Origin: Rhexocercosporidium sp. MPI-PUGE-AT-0058
Lineage: Eukaryota > Ascomycota > Leotiomycetes > Helotiales
Assembly (NCBI GenBank): GCA_020746875.1
Contig: JAGTJL010000023.1
Span: 804,577-868,576 of the forward strand
Reading direction: 5' to 3'
Length of the DNA stretch: 64,000 nt
The position numbers were made by a program, and so were the translations under genes. Below are positions 34,850 through 47,429 of the stretch, piece after piece (position 1 is the first letter of the stretch; the number at the start of each line of letters is the position of its first letter). The notes beneath the pieces were generated by a model. The model made no database searches. It worked only from the letters and a program-made list of their open reading frames with translations, and had not been told where the DNA came from.

Positions 34850-36910
34850 TTATTTATTATTCCTCTTTAATATTTACTATATCCTCGTCTTCCTTTCCTA
34901 ACTCTTCAGAAGAGTTTAGCTTTAAGTTTAAGTTTAAGTCAAAAGCATTCTTTATATAATTCTTAGTATCTATTATAACGTCGGCTTTATTCTCTGCTTA
35001 TATAGCCTTCTTCTCGTGCTTTAAAATATACGTGCTTCAAATTATAATTATATTTCTATCGATATTGTTATCGTTAAGAATAATCTTGGGATCGGAGGAG
35101 AAAAAGAGAAAGGTATAGTCGCTGATAATAATATTAGGGAGGTCTGGAATCTTTAACTCGTTGTTTTCAGAGCTGTCGGGGTTCAGCGATAAATTAAGAT
35201 TTCGGAAGGTACGAATAATAATATCTCGATGCTTAGTATATATGCGCCTTTAGGCTTCTCTTACTTACTGAGTAAGGAGGATTCTGCGGTCCACGATAGT
35301 ATACTTATTATTATTTTATTTCTCGAGGTTTTAATTAATATGGATCTTTTTTAATTCTTTAATTATTACTTTTAAAAGTAAGTTAATAGAAATATCTAGT
35401 ACTTAAATGTAGCTAGTATAGCCGCTAAGAATAAGAGATAAAGTGACGTTTAATTTCTTAAATTCAGCACGTATCTTCTTATTAAGTCTCTCTTCTTATA
35501 GTCTCTGCGCTTTTGCAGTCGCAGATTCGTTTATAAGTACTTTCTTTCCGGTATATTTATAAGGGGCAAAGGCGTCGAGAACGAGAAGACGAGGTTTTTA
35601 ATCTAAAAGAGCATATTCCGACGCATATGCGTAGTCTTATCGAATCCAATCGAGGAAATTAGCAGAGTTAGCGTATGCTTTATTATTTTAAATCACTTTT
35701 ATATTAGTATTGTATTATTTTATCTTTAGATATCGATTCTTATTTCCTTTTCCCGGTTTTCCTTTAAATATAAAAAGAGGTTTATACCGCGCTACTTTAT
35801 TTGCGAAAATAATAACTTAAAGTATAGCTTATCGTTTTTCCTAGCTACTTTTAACTATTCTTAAAGTAATAGTTTTAGCGCTTTTAAAAGCGTACGTACG
35901 GCCTTTCTAAAACTTAAAAACGAGCGGGGTTTAATTTATATTCGAGATCTCAAAAGCTTATACTTTTTAATAACAAGTACAGTTTTCGAGCGAGGTTTTC
36001 TATAGTCTGAATCAAAGTTAATAATAATATGCCAACGATTATATTACAATTAACGAACGATTATAACTCGCAATTCTTCGGGGGCCTTCTGAGCCCCTTT
36101 AGTGCTTACGCAGAAAGAGATATTATAGCGGTGTTTAAAACCAGTTAATTAGTTAGCGGATCACCGGAAACTTAAGTACAGATTCAAGCCTTTTTCCTTA
36201 CGAATTACTCGCTTAGGATAAAACTTATTATATACTTATTTCGCATTCCGAATTAATCATTTCGCAGATATCACTCGACCTTTAAGGCGTGTTTTATTAA
36301 ACCGTTCCTTTAGCTTTAACGTTATATTTAGCTCTTTTATTTTACTTTATAGCTTGCGGACTCGAAATGTACCCTTCTTTTACTGTAAAATCTCGCTCTT
36401 CTTTTTGATTTAACTCCGGAATATTAAGTGTGGAATGCAGAGCTTGCGAGCCGTATATCGAACGGTGATTCTTTCGTCGGTAATATCTTTAAGTGTTCGA
36501 TACGTACTCTTTTAATATGAAATCGCAGCTAACTTATATTCTCGAGAATAGGTATATCGCCTTTTAATTATATAATCGTCGTAGTCGGTATTAACAAGAT
36601 TATTAAGCTCGTTCTTAACCCTTTTATTAATTTAAATAATCGGCCGGTTAATACGCTCTTAATCTCCTGGCTTTCTTATTCCTTTCTTATGATTCCGAAT
36701 TCGCTATTCAGCCAGCGCCTTAATCGTTTCCTATTCGTTCATTCCCTTAATATACTTGCGGCTAAGAACACGTTAAGAGCGAGGTGCTACTTCCTTTATA
36801 GAAGGGCTACGGCGAAGGCGAGGTTTAAGTAATTGGAGAAGGCGTTGCAGATTCAAGGTAACTTGCCTTAGTAATAAAGGACCTGCAGGAATACGAGGAA
36901 TTAAAAGCAT
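34850..36910 (-). pseudogene. Second pogo-type DDE transposase relic, different family, RIP-mutated
   Basis: Minus strand, from ATG at 36910 (MLLIPRIPAGPLLL). An N-terminal psq/CENP-B-like DNA-binding part follows (TVRYTARKLCIPH at about 36470; KGLNLYLKFPGDPLTNWFK-like around 36150-36200, with FKHRYNIS spacing). Then come the catalytic core with LLVLDAFAP at 35562-35590 and the third box near 35400 (GYTSYIQVLDISI). A long tail has KYTIVDRRILLT and IRTFRNLNLSLNPDS (about 35160-35310). It is a fungal DDE-superfamily endonuclease, clearly not the Fot1 copy next door. Copia-4 starts 3 bp upstream of the start codon, so its 5' end is cut off. No inverted repeats found. Confidence 0.7.
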
Positions 36911-36913
36911 ATT

Positions 36914-37224
36914 TGTTGGATTTGACTTCGGTAACTCGAGCCGATTCTACCTTAGAATAGCCGAAGGAGTTTCCACTGCTTACGCGGCCCGGAAATTACC
37001 TTCGTATTCCGGGAAATTACGCTTGTATTCAATTACGTAACTCGTGTAAGCTACGTAATTAGTTACGTAGTCGTAGAAGCTTTTAGAAAAGCTATTATTT
37101 TATATATAACTACTAAAGAGCTCTCTTAATTCTTTAAGCAAGCAAGCAAAGCAATTCTCTCTCTTTAATCACGTGTCCTCACCTACTGCGCTTCCTCATT
37201 CTGATTGGCTCGCCTATTCTCACA
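36914..37224 (+). repeat. Copia-4 5' LTR (311 bp)
   Basis: Near-identical to 42738-43045; differences are C/T and G/A. Contains a run of ACGTA/TACGTAATTAGTTACGTAG palindromic boxes near 37035-37070. Confidence 0.85.
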
Positions 37225-38020
37225 TGGTAGCAATTCGCAATTCGCTAAGGCGGCCAATAATATCAGTCACCGACACACTTGCCGATCGAGACAACTAGCT
37301 GAGCTTTCTCGGCTAATACCGCTTCGGCTGCTTCCGTTCAAACGCTTGTCGATAAAGCCATACTAGCTTCTCTTGAAGTAAGCTAGACCCCTTTGAGCCC
37401 TTATTAACCCGATTAGGACGTATTACGGACTCGAGGCCTTTAACCCTAAGACTAAACCTTAGGGAAATCATAACCTAGCGGTCCCTAGACGTTATAAGCG
37501 CGCGTAACCACTTAAATTGCGGTTCTAGGTCTTATAACAAAATTCTCATTCCTAGGTGCCTATACCTAAACGGCGCTAGCAGTAGCTATAAGTAGCGTGC
37601 TAGCGTAGCTGTATTAAGAAGTGGCTGTCCGAATCGTTACTAGTCTAGCATAAATTACAAAGGGTTTTTAAGCTTTCCTAATTATATAAGAAGCTATCCT
37701 TGGAGAGGGTTACAGTTAATTAAACTTACTAATTCCTGAGAGAAAAACCAAGCTAGTAGTGGCGCTAGCGTTATAATAAGAGCCTAAGCAGACCGCTGAG
37801 AACCTTATTATAAGACTAGCTAAGCGAAACCCTCGGTAAGGTAATATATAAGTCCTTGGCAAGACTTTTTACTTTAATTAATCGATTTTAAATCGATTTA
37901 AGGCATATTAAATTAAAGAAAGTAGCTTTAACGTAAGGTTAAAGACTTAAATAAAGTCTAAGACTAAAATAGTCTAATAAATTACTATAAGTAATAAAAT
38001 CGCCTAAAAGAATTAAAGCC
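37225..38020 (+). other. Copia-4 leader between 5' LTR and gag
   Basis: About 800 bp with a primer-binding site at its start and no coding signal. A GC-balanced middle (37260-37840) with repeated CTAGCG/GCTAGC boxes may hold RNA packaging structure; that role is inference. Confidence 0.4.
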
Positions 38021-39115
38021 AAATTCAATCGAGATAAGCTTAAAATAACTACTACTGCCTTTAAAGAAGAGAAGTTAATAAGGAAATCTAATTATATTAA
38101 GTAAATAAATCCCGCTAATTTATTTTTAGAAATTAATAATTATATACTTTATATTTCCGGCAAAGCTTCGCCTCCGGACTAATCTTTATATTACGCTAAG
38201 AGTATCGAAGGAAGTAGAGCCGTATTAGCCTCTTATTCTTATGAGCTAGCCGTAAAATATCACGAGAAGCTAGATTATTTTAAGACACAAAGCTAAAAGG
38301 CATTAAAAGCGCTAAAGTCAATTATATTACTATAAAATTAAAAGCGATTTAAAAACAAAGATACGGCTAAAAAGCTATAGAACGCTATTTAATTTACTTT
38401 TAAGTAATTAACGATTAAGCTAATCGGCCGTTATATAAATTAAATCGTCGATTCTAATTATAGCTCTTATAAAAGTATAAACGAATATATAAGCGTAATT
38501 CAATTAAGCGCCATATACTTAAAGTAGTTAGACTGCGAGATTCCTAAGCCCGTAATTATTAGCTTAATACTTAAAGGCTTGCCGAGCTCTTTTGACGCCT
38601 TTTCGTTTCGTAAATACGAGAAAATGTTAAATAATCTTAAGAATATCGATATTAACGGTTTAATTAACGACTTAATTTCGGAAGAAGCTCGTATAAGCGC
38701 TAACGCCGACCTTAACGCTAATAAAGCGTTTAAAAGCGGTAAAGGCGGTAATAAAAAGTATTATAATAAATGCAAAGTCACGGGATATATAACGTTTACG
38801 TGCTGAGTCTTATACCTTAAGCTGAGGCCTAATAATTCGGAAAATCCGAATAAAAAGCCTAATAAGGCTAAAAAGGCTAAGGAGTTAAAAGGCGAATTAA
38901 AAACAGAATCTATAAAGGCTATTATGGCCGTATCTAAGACTACTACGCCGCTAAATAAGCACGTGACGGCTAGAAAGCTTATAAAGGCATATATAAACCA
39001 CTTACCTTTATTAAAGGATAAGTTAAATGTAAAGCCTAAAGTGCAGCTTAAACCTCTAATTATAAGTACTTTTGTAAATACTATCAAGGAATTAAGCGAG
39101 TCCGATTCTGACTAA
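38020..39115 (+). pseudogene. Copia-4 gag with zinc knuckle
   Basis: Gag frame with DAFSFRKYEKML near 38595 and a nucleocapsid knuckle at about 38757-38806 (YYNKCKVTGYITFTC, i.e. C-x2-C-x4-H-x4-C with the first Cys and the His now Tyr). It continues as a Lys-rich linker, with SKTTTPLNKHVTARKLIKAY near 38930. RIP stops are fewer than in the nest at 1-23780, so open stretches of 60-75 codons survive. Confidence 0.65.
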
Positions 39116-39139
39116 TTAAAGGAAGATATTGCAAATTAA

Positions 39140-42100
39140 GCTTTTAAAACCGTCTATAATTATAAACTAGTTTTAGACTCCGGTGCTAGCGAGCATTATA
39201 CGCTTAATAAAGGATAGTTACTTAATTATCAACTTACTCTTCGTAAATCGGTTATAATCGCTAACGGCGATATATTACCGATATTAGGCACGGGAGATAT
39301 TCTTATAAAGGATAATAACGGCATAAAAGTAATTATTTAATAAGTAAATTATATTTTAGGGCTAAAAACGACTCTTTTAAACTTAAGGGAAATAATTAAG
39401 AAAGGCTGGTTAATTAACTTTATTAAGAACGGTGCTTTATTAAAGTATAAAAAGGGCTAATTATAAGCTAAATGAGATTATAACGCCTATTACGTTTAAG
39501 CGGAAGTCGATAATAACGCTCTCGAACCTGTAATATATTAAATAGACTTAAATACGCCGCTAGACTTTTATTATAAGAGGCTAGTATATATAAATAAAAA
39601 GTCGATTCTTAAAACGATTAAGAAAAGCCACAAATTAAAGAAAATTTAATAAAAAGACGTAGAACTAGCCGATTATAACGCTTATAATAGCGGCAAAATG
39701 CACGTAATCGGCAGTAAAAAGCTTATATTAAACGAGCTACCCTTAATTATATTCGATATCGATATCGCGGGGCCTTTTAAAGTTAAGGGACTTAAAGAAG
39801 AGCGCTATTTCTTTATTATTATATATAAAAGATTAAGAGTTATTTAATTATACGCCTTAAAACTTAAAGCCGACGCTTATAATATATTTATTAACTTTTA
39901 TAATATAATAAATACGTAATTTAATTAAAAAGAAATTAAATTTATAACGAATATTAAAGTTTTTAAGCTTAATAACGCCGGGGAATTTAAGTTTAATAAA
40001 TGGACGTATTATTATAAGTAATAGGGGCATATATATGAATATACTAGCCCTTATTCCCCTTCCTAAAACGGAATAGCCGAAAGGTTAAATAAATATCTTA
40101 TTAAGCGGCTAATTAGCGTCTGTAAGGCTAAAAGAATACCCTTGTTTTTATGGCCTTACTTATTATAAGGAATATCTTATATTAAGAATCGGTCATATAA
40201 TTCCGTTATAAAGAAGACTCTTTTTAAAGCTTTATATAGTAAATTACCGATAATCGACTATATTTATATACTAGGCTCTTTAACTTACGTACTTGAGAAT
40301 AAGAGAGCTTATAAGCTAGCCGATAAATCCGACAGAGGTATTCTTATTGGTTTTAAGTCTTTTAATAATTATTTAGTTTATTTACCGAGTAAAAGAGCCG
40401 TTATAAACTTTAAAAACGTTTTAATTAAAGAGGATTTAATCTTTAAAGATAATATAACGGAAGAAACCGATCTCGATTATATAGTCGAAACACTTAAAGA
40501 GTTTAAAGGCGCTAGCAATAATATTACTAAGCTAATAAATAATATTAACGACGGAATGCCTAATAAAGGCAATATAAGCGAAAAGTCGCCTATCGACTAA
40601 TTAAAGGACGAGAAAACGGATTTTAAAGACGAATCCGACTTATTTATATAAGAGCTCCTTTAAACGCCAAAAGCTAATAAAAGGCCTAATACGACTAGCC
40701 CGGAAATGCTTAAAGCGCGTATTAAAAGGCCTAAAAAGGATTATTCGAGCTGGGAGCCTAACGTCGTAATTAAAAACGCTAATACTAGCGCTAAAGACTC
40801 TAACTCTTTGGAAAATCAGCTAGTAATATACTTAAGCTTTAATACGGCTATTTACTAATTAAATAATTAATTAATCGAAGAGGAAAACGAAGCTTTTTCT
40901 ATTTATAAAGACGCTAAGAGACTAACTTCTATAGCTTTAATAAGCTCTAAAATCGACGAAGACTTCGATTAAAGGCTAATAAAACTGCCTAAAGAGCTAA
41001 AGGCTAATAAAGTCGTTATTAAACGAATTAAAGGTCTTTAAATTTACGAGCTTAAAAGCCTTAAAAAGGCTATAGCCTTTCCGTATAAGGATTATTAACT
41101 AAAAGCTATAGAAAAAGAAGCTAATTCCTTAAAAAGTTACGAAACTTAGGAAATAGTGCCAAAAGACGCTAGCAAAGCTTATAAGCCTTTAAAAACGAGG
41201 TAGGTATATAAAATTAAAGAATTACTTAGTCTCTTCGAATTCAAAGCTAAATTTGTCGCTAAAGGGTTCGAGTAATTCTACGGCCTTAATTACGTAAATA
41301 CTTTTGCTAATATAATAAAATAAATAGCTTAGCGACTTATATTCGCCTTAGCAGTCTTTTACGATTGAGTTATATAAAAAATCGATATAATATCGACTTT
41401 TATATAAAATAATATTAACGTAAATACTTTATATATAATGCCTCCTAAAGGCATAAATGCCCAAAAATACGTTAGTAAACTACTCTTACTTAATAAAGCC
41501 TTATACGGGCTAAAATAGTCAGCTAGGCTTTAGTTTATTACGCTAAAGGAAGTCTTAGTCTAAAAACTCGGTTTTTAAGCTTTAATTACCGAGAATTACA
41601 TCTTAATTAATAAGAAGTAATAGTTTATAGTCTTTATTTACGTAGACGACTTAGCGATAATTAGCTTAAGCGTTAATAATATCAAATCCTTTATTAAAGG
41701 ATTTAAGGCTAATAAAGGATTACTTAAATATAAATATCGAGTATAACCTAGACAAAGGTTATATAAAGCTAAGCTAAGAGAGTTATATTAAGAAAGTGCT
41801 AGCGCGGTTTAATATAACCGATTATAAGCTTAAAAATATACTAACAGATTCGAAGGTTAAGCTAGAACTTAATCTTAATTAAGCTAATAAAGAGGAAATA
41901 AATTAATATTAATAAATTATAAGCTGCCTTTTGTTTCTTACGCTAGTTATTAGACTTAATATTTGCTATTCGGTTATAAAGCTCGCTCGATTTGCTAATA
42001 ACTCTAGCGCCGATTACTTAATTATCTTTAAAAACGTGCTTAAATACTTAAAAGGATTAAAAAAGCTAAGGCTAATTTACGAAAAAAGCTCTAGTCAATA

Positions 42101-42570
42101 TATAAGCGGCTATTACGACGCCGATTACGCCGGAGATATTAGTACGGCTAAATCGACTAGCGGCTTAAGCTTTTATTTAACGAGTTACTTATTTAGGTGG
42201 AAAAGTAAGCTCTAAAGTAATATAGCTTAAAGTATAATTAAAGCCGAATATATAATTATTAATTCGGCTTTTAAAGAAGCTATTTATATAAAGCAGCTTT
42301 TAATCGAATTAAGCTATTATATATAAGAACGATTCTTTATTTATACGGATAATAATAGCGCTCTCTTATTAGTTAATAACTCTTAATTTCACGAGAGGAC
42401 TAAGTATATTGCCTTTAAATATTATTACGTTCGCGACCTCATAAATTAAGGCGAAATAGACTTAATTTATATAAAAGGGTCTAAATAAAAAGCCGACGGC
42501 TTTACGAAGCCGCTAAATAAGCCTAAATTCATTAAATTCATAAGGCTTTTAAGACTAGCCGAATAGGGCT
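39140..42570 (+). pseudogene. Copia-4 pol: protease, integrase, reverse transcriptase, RNase H
   Basis: Protease has LDSGASEHYT at 39173-39202 with the catalytic DSG intact. The pre-integrase and integrase parts give DYNAYNSGKMHVIG near 39670 and SPYSPSQNGIAERLNKYL near 40050. Reverse transcriptase has FKAKFVAKGFE near 41240, NKALYGLK near 41490 and IYVDDLAI at 41636-41659, catalytic aspartates intact. A frameshift near 41720-41900 precedes RNase H, seen in YDADYAGDISTAKSTSG near 42110-42160 and KADGFTKP at 42489-42512. Stops at Gln codons and the frameshift inactivate it, but it is the least decayed retroelement here. Confidence 0.85.
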
Positions 42571-42737
42571 AGTGCAGAGGAAATAAGATTGTAATTTATA
42601 TTTCTTTCTTTACATCTGGCCTACCCTCCGCAAAAGGTATTTCATATACTTATTTTATTCTTATAAATATAAGCTCTACTTTAAACCTAGCTTATATATT
42701 AGCTTATAAGGCTATAACGGCACTTATTAAGAGGGCG

Positions 42738-43045
42738 TGTTAAATTTGACTTCGGTAACTCGTGCCGATTCTATCCTAAAATAGCCGAAGGAGTTTCCAC
42801 TGCTTACGCGGCCCGGAAATTACCTTTGTATTCCGGGAAATTACGCTCGTATTCAATTACGTAGCTCGTATAAAATACGTAATTAGTTACGTAGTCGTAA
42901 AAGCTTTTAGAAAAGCTATTATTTATATATAACTACTGAAGAGCTCTTTTAGCTCTTTAAGCACGCAATCAATTTTACTTTATCTTTAATTACGTGTCCT
43001 TACTTACTGCGCTTTCTCATTCTGATTGGCTCGCTTATTCTCATA
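42738..43045 (+). repeat. Copia-4 3' LTR (308 bp)
   Basis: Matches 36914-37224; starts TGTTAAATTTGACTTCGG after the purine tract and ends CTCATA. Confidence 0.85.
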
Positions 43046-43172
43046 ATTATAAACACGTTAATATAAAGTAAACAAACGCGACTTAATTATTTTAATTATA
43101 ATTAATAAACTTTATAAATGGACTCGATATCTAGGATATTAAGCGCGTAAGAGAGGAAGACTTACAGTGATG

Positions 43173-43389
<217 letters not shown>

Positions 43390-43432
43390 GAAGAAAAAGA
43401 AGAAGAAGAAAAAGAAGAAGAAAAGGAAGCTT

Positions 43433-46400
43433 TTATTAAAGGGATTAAAGCTTATTTAATCTTAAGTATTAAAAGAAAAACTAAATATAAATTAAAAAAA
43501 TAAGAAAAAAGCTAAGAAAAAGAAAAAGAAATTTCATTATTAAGTACTTTAAAAGATTCTTAAGAAAGAATATCTTAAAGTATTTAATAATAGTTAAGTC
43601 TTATTAAGAATTAAACTTAAGTCTTAAAATAATTACTTTATATATTGACTTTTTATATTATAAGGCTTTTATTATTTAATTAAATAATTAAAAATATTAA
43701 GAAAGTATTACTTATTTTAATTTATATACTTTTAAAAATCCGGCTTTTTCTTAAAAAAAAAGCTATATAAAATCTTTTTTTTATTTAATTCTTTTTTTAA
43801 TAACTTCTCGCAATTGCTTCGCTGCTCGAGTAATAACCTTAGCTTATATACGTCGAGCAGCTTACGTCCTCGGCTAGCGACGCTTTCGACGACTTAAAAG
43901 AGAACTCCTTTATCGTTTATTTTAAACGCGGTATATAATAATAATATAAGTTCGAATAATAACTCGATTATAAAAAAAGCGGTATTTCTTTTTTAAATAA
44001 GTATATTACGTAGCCGGATTCCGCTCCACGCGATTTATTTACGGCTTATTAAATATTACCGGCTTCTTTAAGTTAATCGGAGTTTAAATACGCTTCGTCG
44101 ATTAAATTAGACGCTACGTAAAGGCTTTACGGACGGGCGGTAATACGACTTCGCGAGAAGAAAAGAAAGTAAAAGCGATTTTACGTAAGTAAAGTAAGTT
44201 TTAAAAGCCTAAGTAATTAATTATAAAAAAAGAATAATATAAATTAATATTTAAGTATAAGCGCCGAATCGATATACGATCGGCGGTATCCGTAAGTAAT
44301 CGCGTAACTTTATAAGTTTATTTTTATAAAAAATAATACTTAATATTATAATTTATATAATAAATAAATATATATTAAATAAAAGATAAGTTTATCTTTT
44401 CTTAAAAGCGGCCTGATTTATAAGTAAAGAAATAAATTAAAATTTAAAGATCCGGGAAAGTTAACGTATTTCTTACGCAAGATTCTTAATTAAAAAAAGC
44501 GCGAGGCTAACGGCTAAAGTAATAAGACTAGCGGCTTTTAAAAGCCGTAAAAAGAGTCGTTTATCGATAAATAATACGGCGGAAAATCTTATATATTTAA
44601 GTAATATTTAAGAAAGAAGTATTAAAAGCGCCGAGCGAAAGGGACGGAAAAAGGTATTTTAAAATTTAAATAAAGATCTCGATTAAAAGCGTAATAAGTA
44701 TATCGGTTAAAGCAGCCAAAGTATAAGCGAGAGAAGTTATAATAAAAGAGGTAATAATAAAAGAAATCGGAATAAAGAAAAAGAAATAAAAAGGAAATAA
44801 AATAAAGTAAATATAATTAATAATAAAGTAATAAAAGAATGAAGTTAAAAAGAGAAAATACATACTTTTTTAATAGGTTAAATAAGTAATATAAACGTAA
44901 AAAGCGATAAAAAGACTTTCGTCGACTAAATAAACGATAAAAAAACCGTTATATTAATATCAACGCTTATTTTAATTTTAATTAATAAAATATATACGGT
45001 TTATAAAGAAGATATTCTAAAGCATTTAATTATATACGGATTATTTTGCCGCCGTATTATTAGCCTCGCTTAAGTAGCAAGCTGTATATATAAGTATATA
45101 AAAGCTTAATAATAAATAAATAAAAGTCGGCGAGTAGACTTAATTAAAAAAGGTCGAGACTAACTTTATATAATTAGCGAATAGTCGGACTTACTTATTA
45201 TTAAGCATTTAATAAATAATTATATATCCTTCGACTTATTAAAGTTTTCAAAAGTAATAATAACTTTATTTAAAATAAAGTTATAAGTTTTATTTAAAAC
45301 TTAAGCTTTAACTTTCTTTTAAAATATACGCTTTTTAATTAAATACTTTATATAAAAGATTATCTTAAACTTTTAAATTACGCCTTTTAAATAAAAGAAG
45401 TTTAATATTATATAAAATTTCATAATTATTACTTTTTAATTTACTTTTTTAAAGAGTATTATAAAAAAATATAAAGATACGCTTATACGAGTTACGTCGA
45501 GTTATAATTAATATTATAATTTACTTACGATTATCCCCGGAAACTTTATAACATCGAGCCACGATTAATATTATAATTTACTTACATTATCCCCGGGAAC
45601 TTCGTGATTTTAATAAAATCTTTTATATTTAAGAAAACTAGTTCTCTCGTTAAAAACAGTCCTTATGAAGCTAATTAAGAGTTTAACTTTAATATATTTA
45701 TATATAAACCTCTTAATAATAATTAAAAAAAAGCTATTAAAGTCTGTCTTTTATTACGAAATAATACTTAATAATATTTTAAAATAATTATCTCTCGGAA
45801 GCCCTCGGCAATATAATATTAAGCGATACTCCTTTTGAAGACAAAGCTCGTCGTTAAGCAAAGATATTAAAGCGCGAAAGAGAAAAGAAGCGAAAGGCTT
45901 AAGAAAATATATCTTTAAGCTTTAGTAAGGCGGGAGGAGAGAGCGATAAGAAGAGGGCCTTTAATAATATCTTTTATATCTGGCCTAACGTCTCTCTCGA
46001 GGAATGTATATTCTTAGCCTTACGTCTTATCTTCCGTCTTCCGTCGCACTGTGTCGTAAGACTAAATACAATCGAAATATTCGATATGTTTTATATATTA
46101 CAAGACAGAGGATTTTTAATAAGCTCCGTCTTAATAATTATCACTGTATTAAGCCTATGTAAACTCGCTCGTAAGTAACGCTCTTAACTTAAGCGCCTAA
46201 GAATAATATAAGACTTATAAATATAACATATAGCCACTTAATGTACCGAATTATATAAAAACATTATACTTATACGCAAAAAGAGTCGAATTTAAGACGG
46301 AAATAATAAGATAAGCAAACTAATATCTTATTAAATAGTATTTTACCGGAAACCGCCTTAGTCAGCAGCGCTTGGGCTAATCACAGCACCCGAGTTTTAG

Positions 46401-46636
46401 TGTTTTACCGAAATACTACCGTTATATAGGAGGTAGGCTTTTAAAACCGGACCTAATAGACGATGCGACTCGCTCCGCAAGTATCGCTTAATACTGCTTT
46501 AGTTAAGAATTAAGTACGTCTAATAACGCCGGCATATAATTACTTAATAAAATAGGTTATAAACGAGGTCTAGTAATATAATAATAATAATACTAATTAA
46601 ATAAAGACTTTTAGTAGGCGTAAATAAGTAAAAGTA
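43433..46636. other. RIP-mutated AT-rich region, unassigned
   Basis: A plus-strand frame at about 43805-44200 keeps coding character (ASDAFDDLKENSFIVYFKRG; DSAPRDLFTAY; RLYGRAVIRLREKKRK) with stops only at former Gln codons, so a duplicated gene or unknown element was here. I do not recognise it. After that, 44200-45480 is highly AT-rich without signal. 45600-46636 is AT-rich with small GC-balanced patches (45960-46060, 46360-46470). Confidence 0.35.
45497..45609. repeat. 57-bp tandem duplication
   Basis: Units start TCGAG at 45497 and 45554 and share TTAATATTATAATTTACTTAC and TTATCCCCGG. The second copy keeps more C/G (GAGCCACG, GGGAACTTCGTG) than the first, so RIP hit the copies unequally. 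Confidence 0.7.
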
Positions 46637-46879
46637 TTACTTACCGTTAACCTTTTTTAAGATATAATTTTTTAAAATGTAAGTCCGTGCCCGCCAGGAG
46701 GGCACAGAGCCGCAAGTGGTCCGCGCCCGCCTTTTGGACCGCAAAAGGAGCCTGTCTCTAATTTCCAGCTTTTCTCTTAGAGAATCATAGCAAAAATGCG
46801 CGAAAGCTTTGACTAATAGTTCCCATATAACAGACGAAAAATATATATAATAAATAATTCTTATTAGCTTTATTAGCAA
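46637..46879 (-). other. GC-rich island with short open frame at the edge of the helicase relic
   Basis: 46685-46800 is GC-rich in an AT-rich setting and holds repeats of GCCCGCC and an imperfect palindrome CCTTTTGGACCGCAAAAGG. The minus-strand frame of 80 codons across it has no domain. It could be the terminal part of an unrecognised DNA element or old subtelomeric repeat. Confidence 0.3.
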
Positions 46880-47429
46880 ATAAAGTTTAGCGCAATAATT
46901 CTTATTCTTTTATTAAAAATCGTTCGGAATTTCAAAACCGCTTATTATCTTACTTTTTTTATATATATAATTCTTAATTATTATATATTACTTTAAGAAT
47001 TAACTTTAATATAATCTCTGATTGAATTTTAATTTATTTTAACTTATACTTATACCTTTTTTTTATTTTAGATAATCACGTTATTTTAATATATCCTTAT
47101 TAATTACTTCTTCTTTTCGAGTATTCTCTTCTTACTTATATTAATTCCTTTATCTTAATATTAATTAACTTTACAGATAATAATCTAAATATTTAATTAT
47201 TTTATAAGTTTTTATTTATAAAGTAATTAATTTAAATTCTATTCTTATTATACGTTATTAAAGCTATATCTTTTACTTTTCATATTCGTAAAAGCTAAAA
47301 TATAATTATATTCAGAAGCTTTTTACTTCTTTCGATTTATAAAAGAAATAACTTTTTCAATTATTAATCGAGACGTATTATCTTTATAACTTATCTTATC
47401 TTAACTTAAATTATAATATATATAAAGAT

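Larger units (their letters stand above)
36914..43045 (+). mobile_element. Copia-4 retrotransposon, moderately RIP-mutated, complete LTRs
   Basis: 6,132 bp with LTRs of 311 bp (36914-37224) and 308 bp (42738-43045), starting TGTTGGATTTGACTTCGG and ending TCTCACA (TCTCATA in the 3' copy). TGGTAGCAATTCGC directly after the 5' LTR is a plausible tRNA primer site, and GAGGGCG stands before the 3' LTR as purine tract. Gag, protease, integrase, reverse transcriptase and RNase H follow in Copia order. No clean 5-bp TSD is seen (ATATT against ATTAT). Unlike the other four retroelements, only about 150 bp separate pol and 3' LTR, so it has no antisense ORF. Confidence 0.85.
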
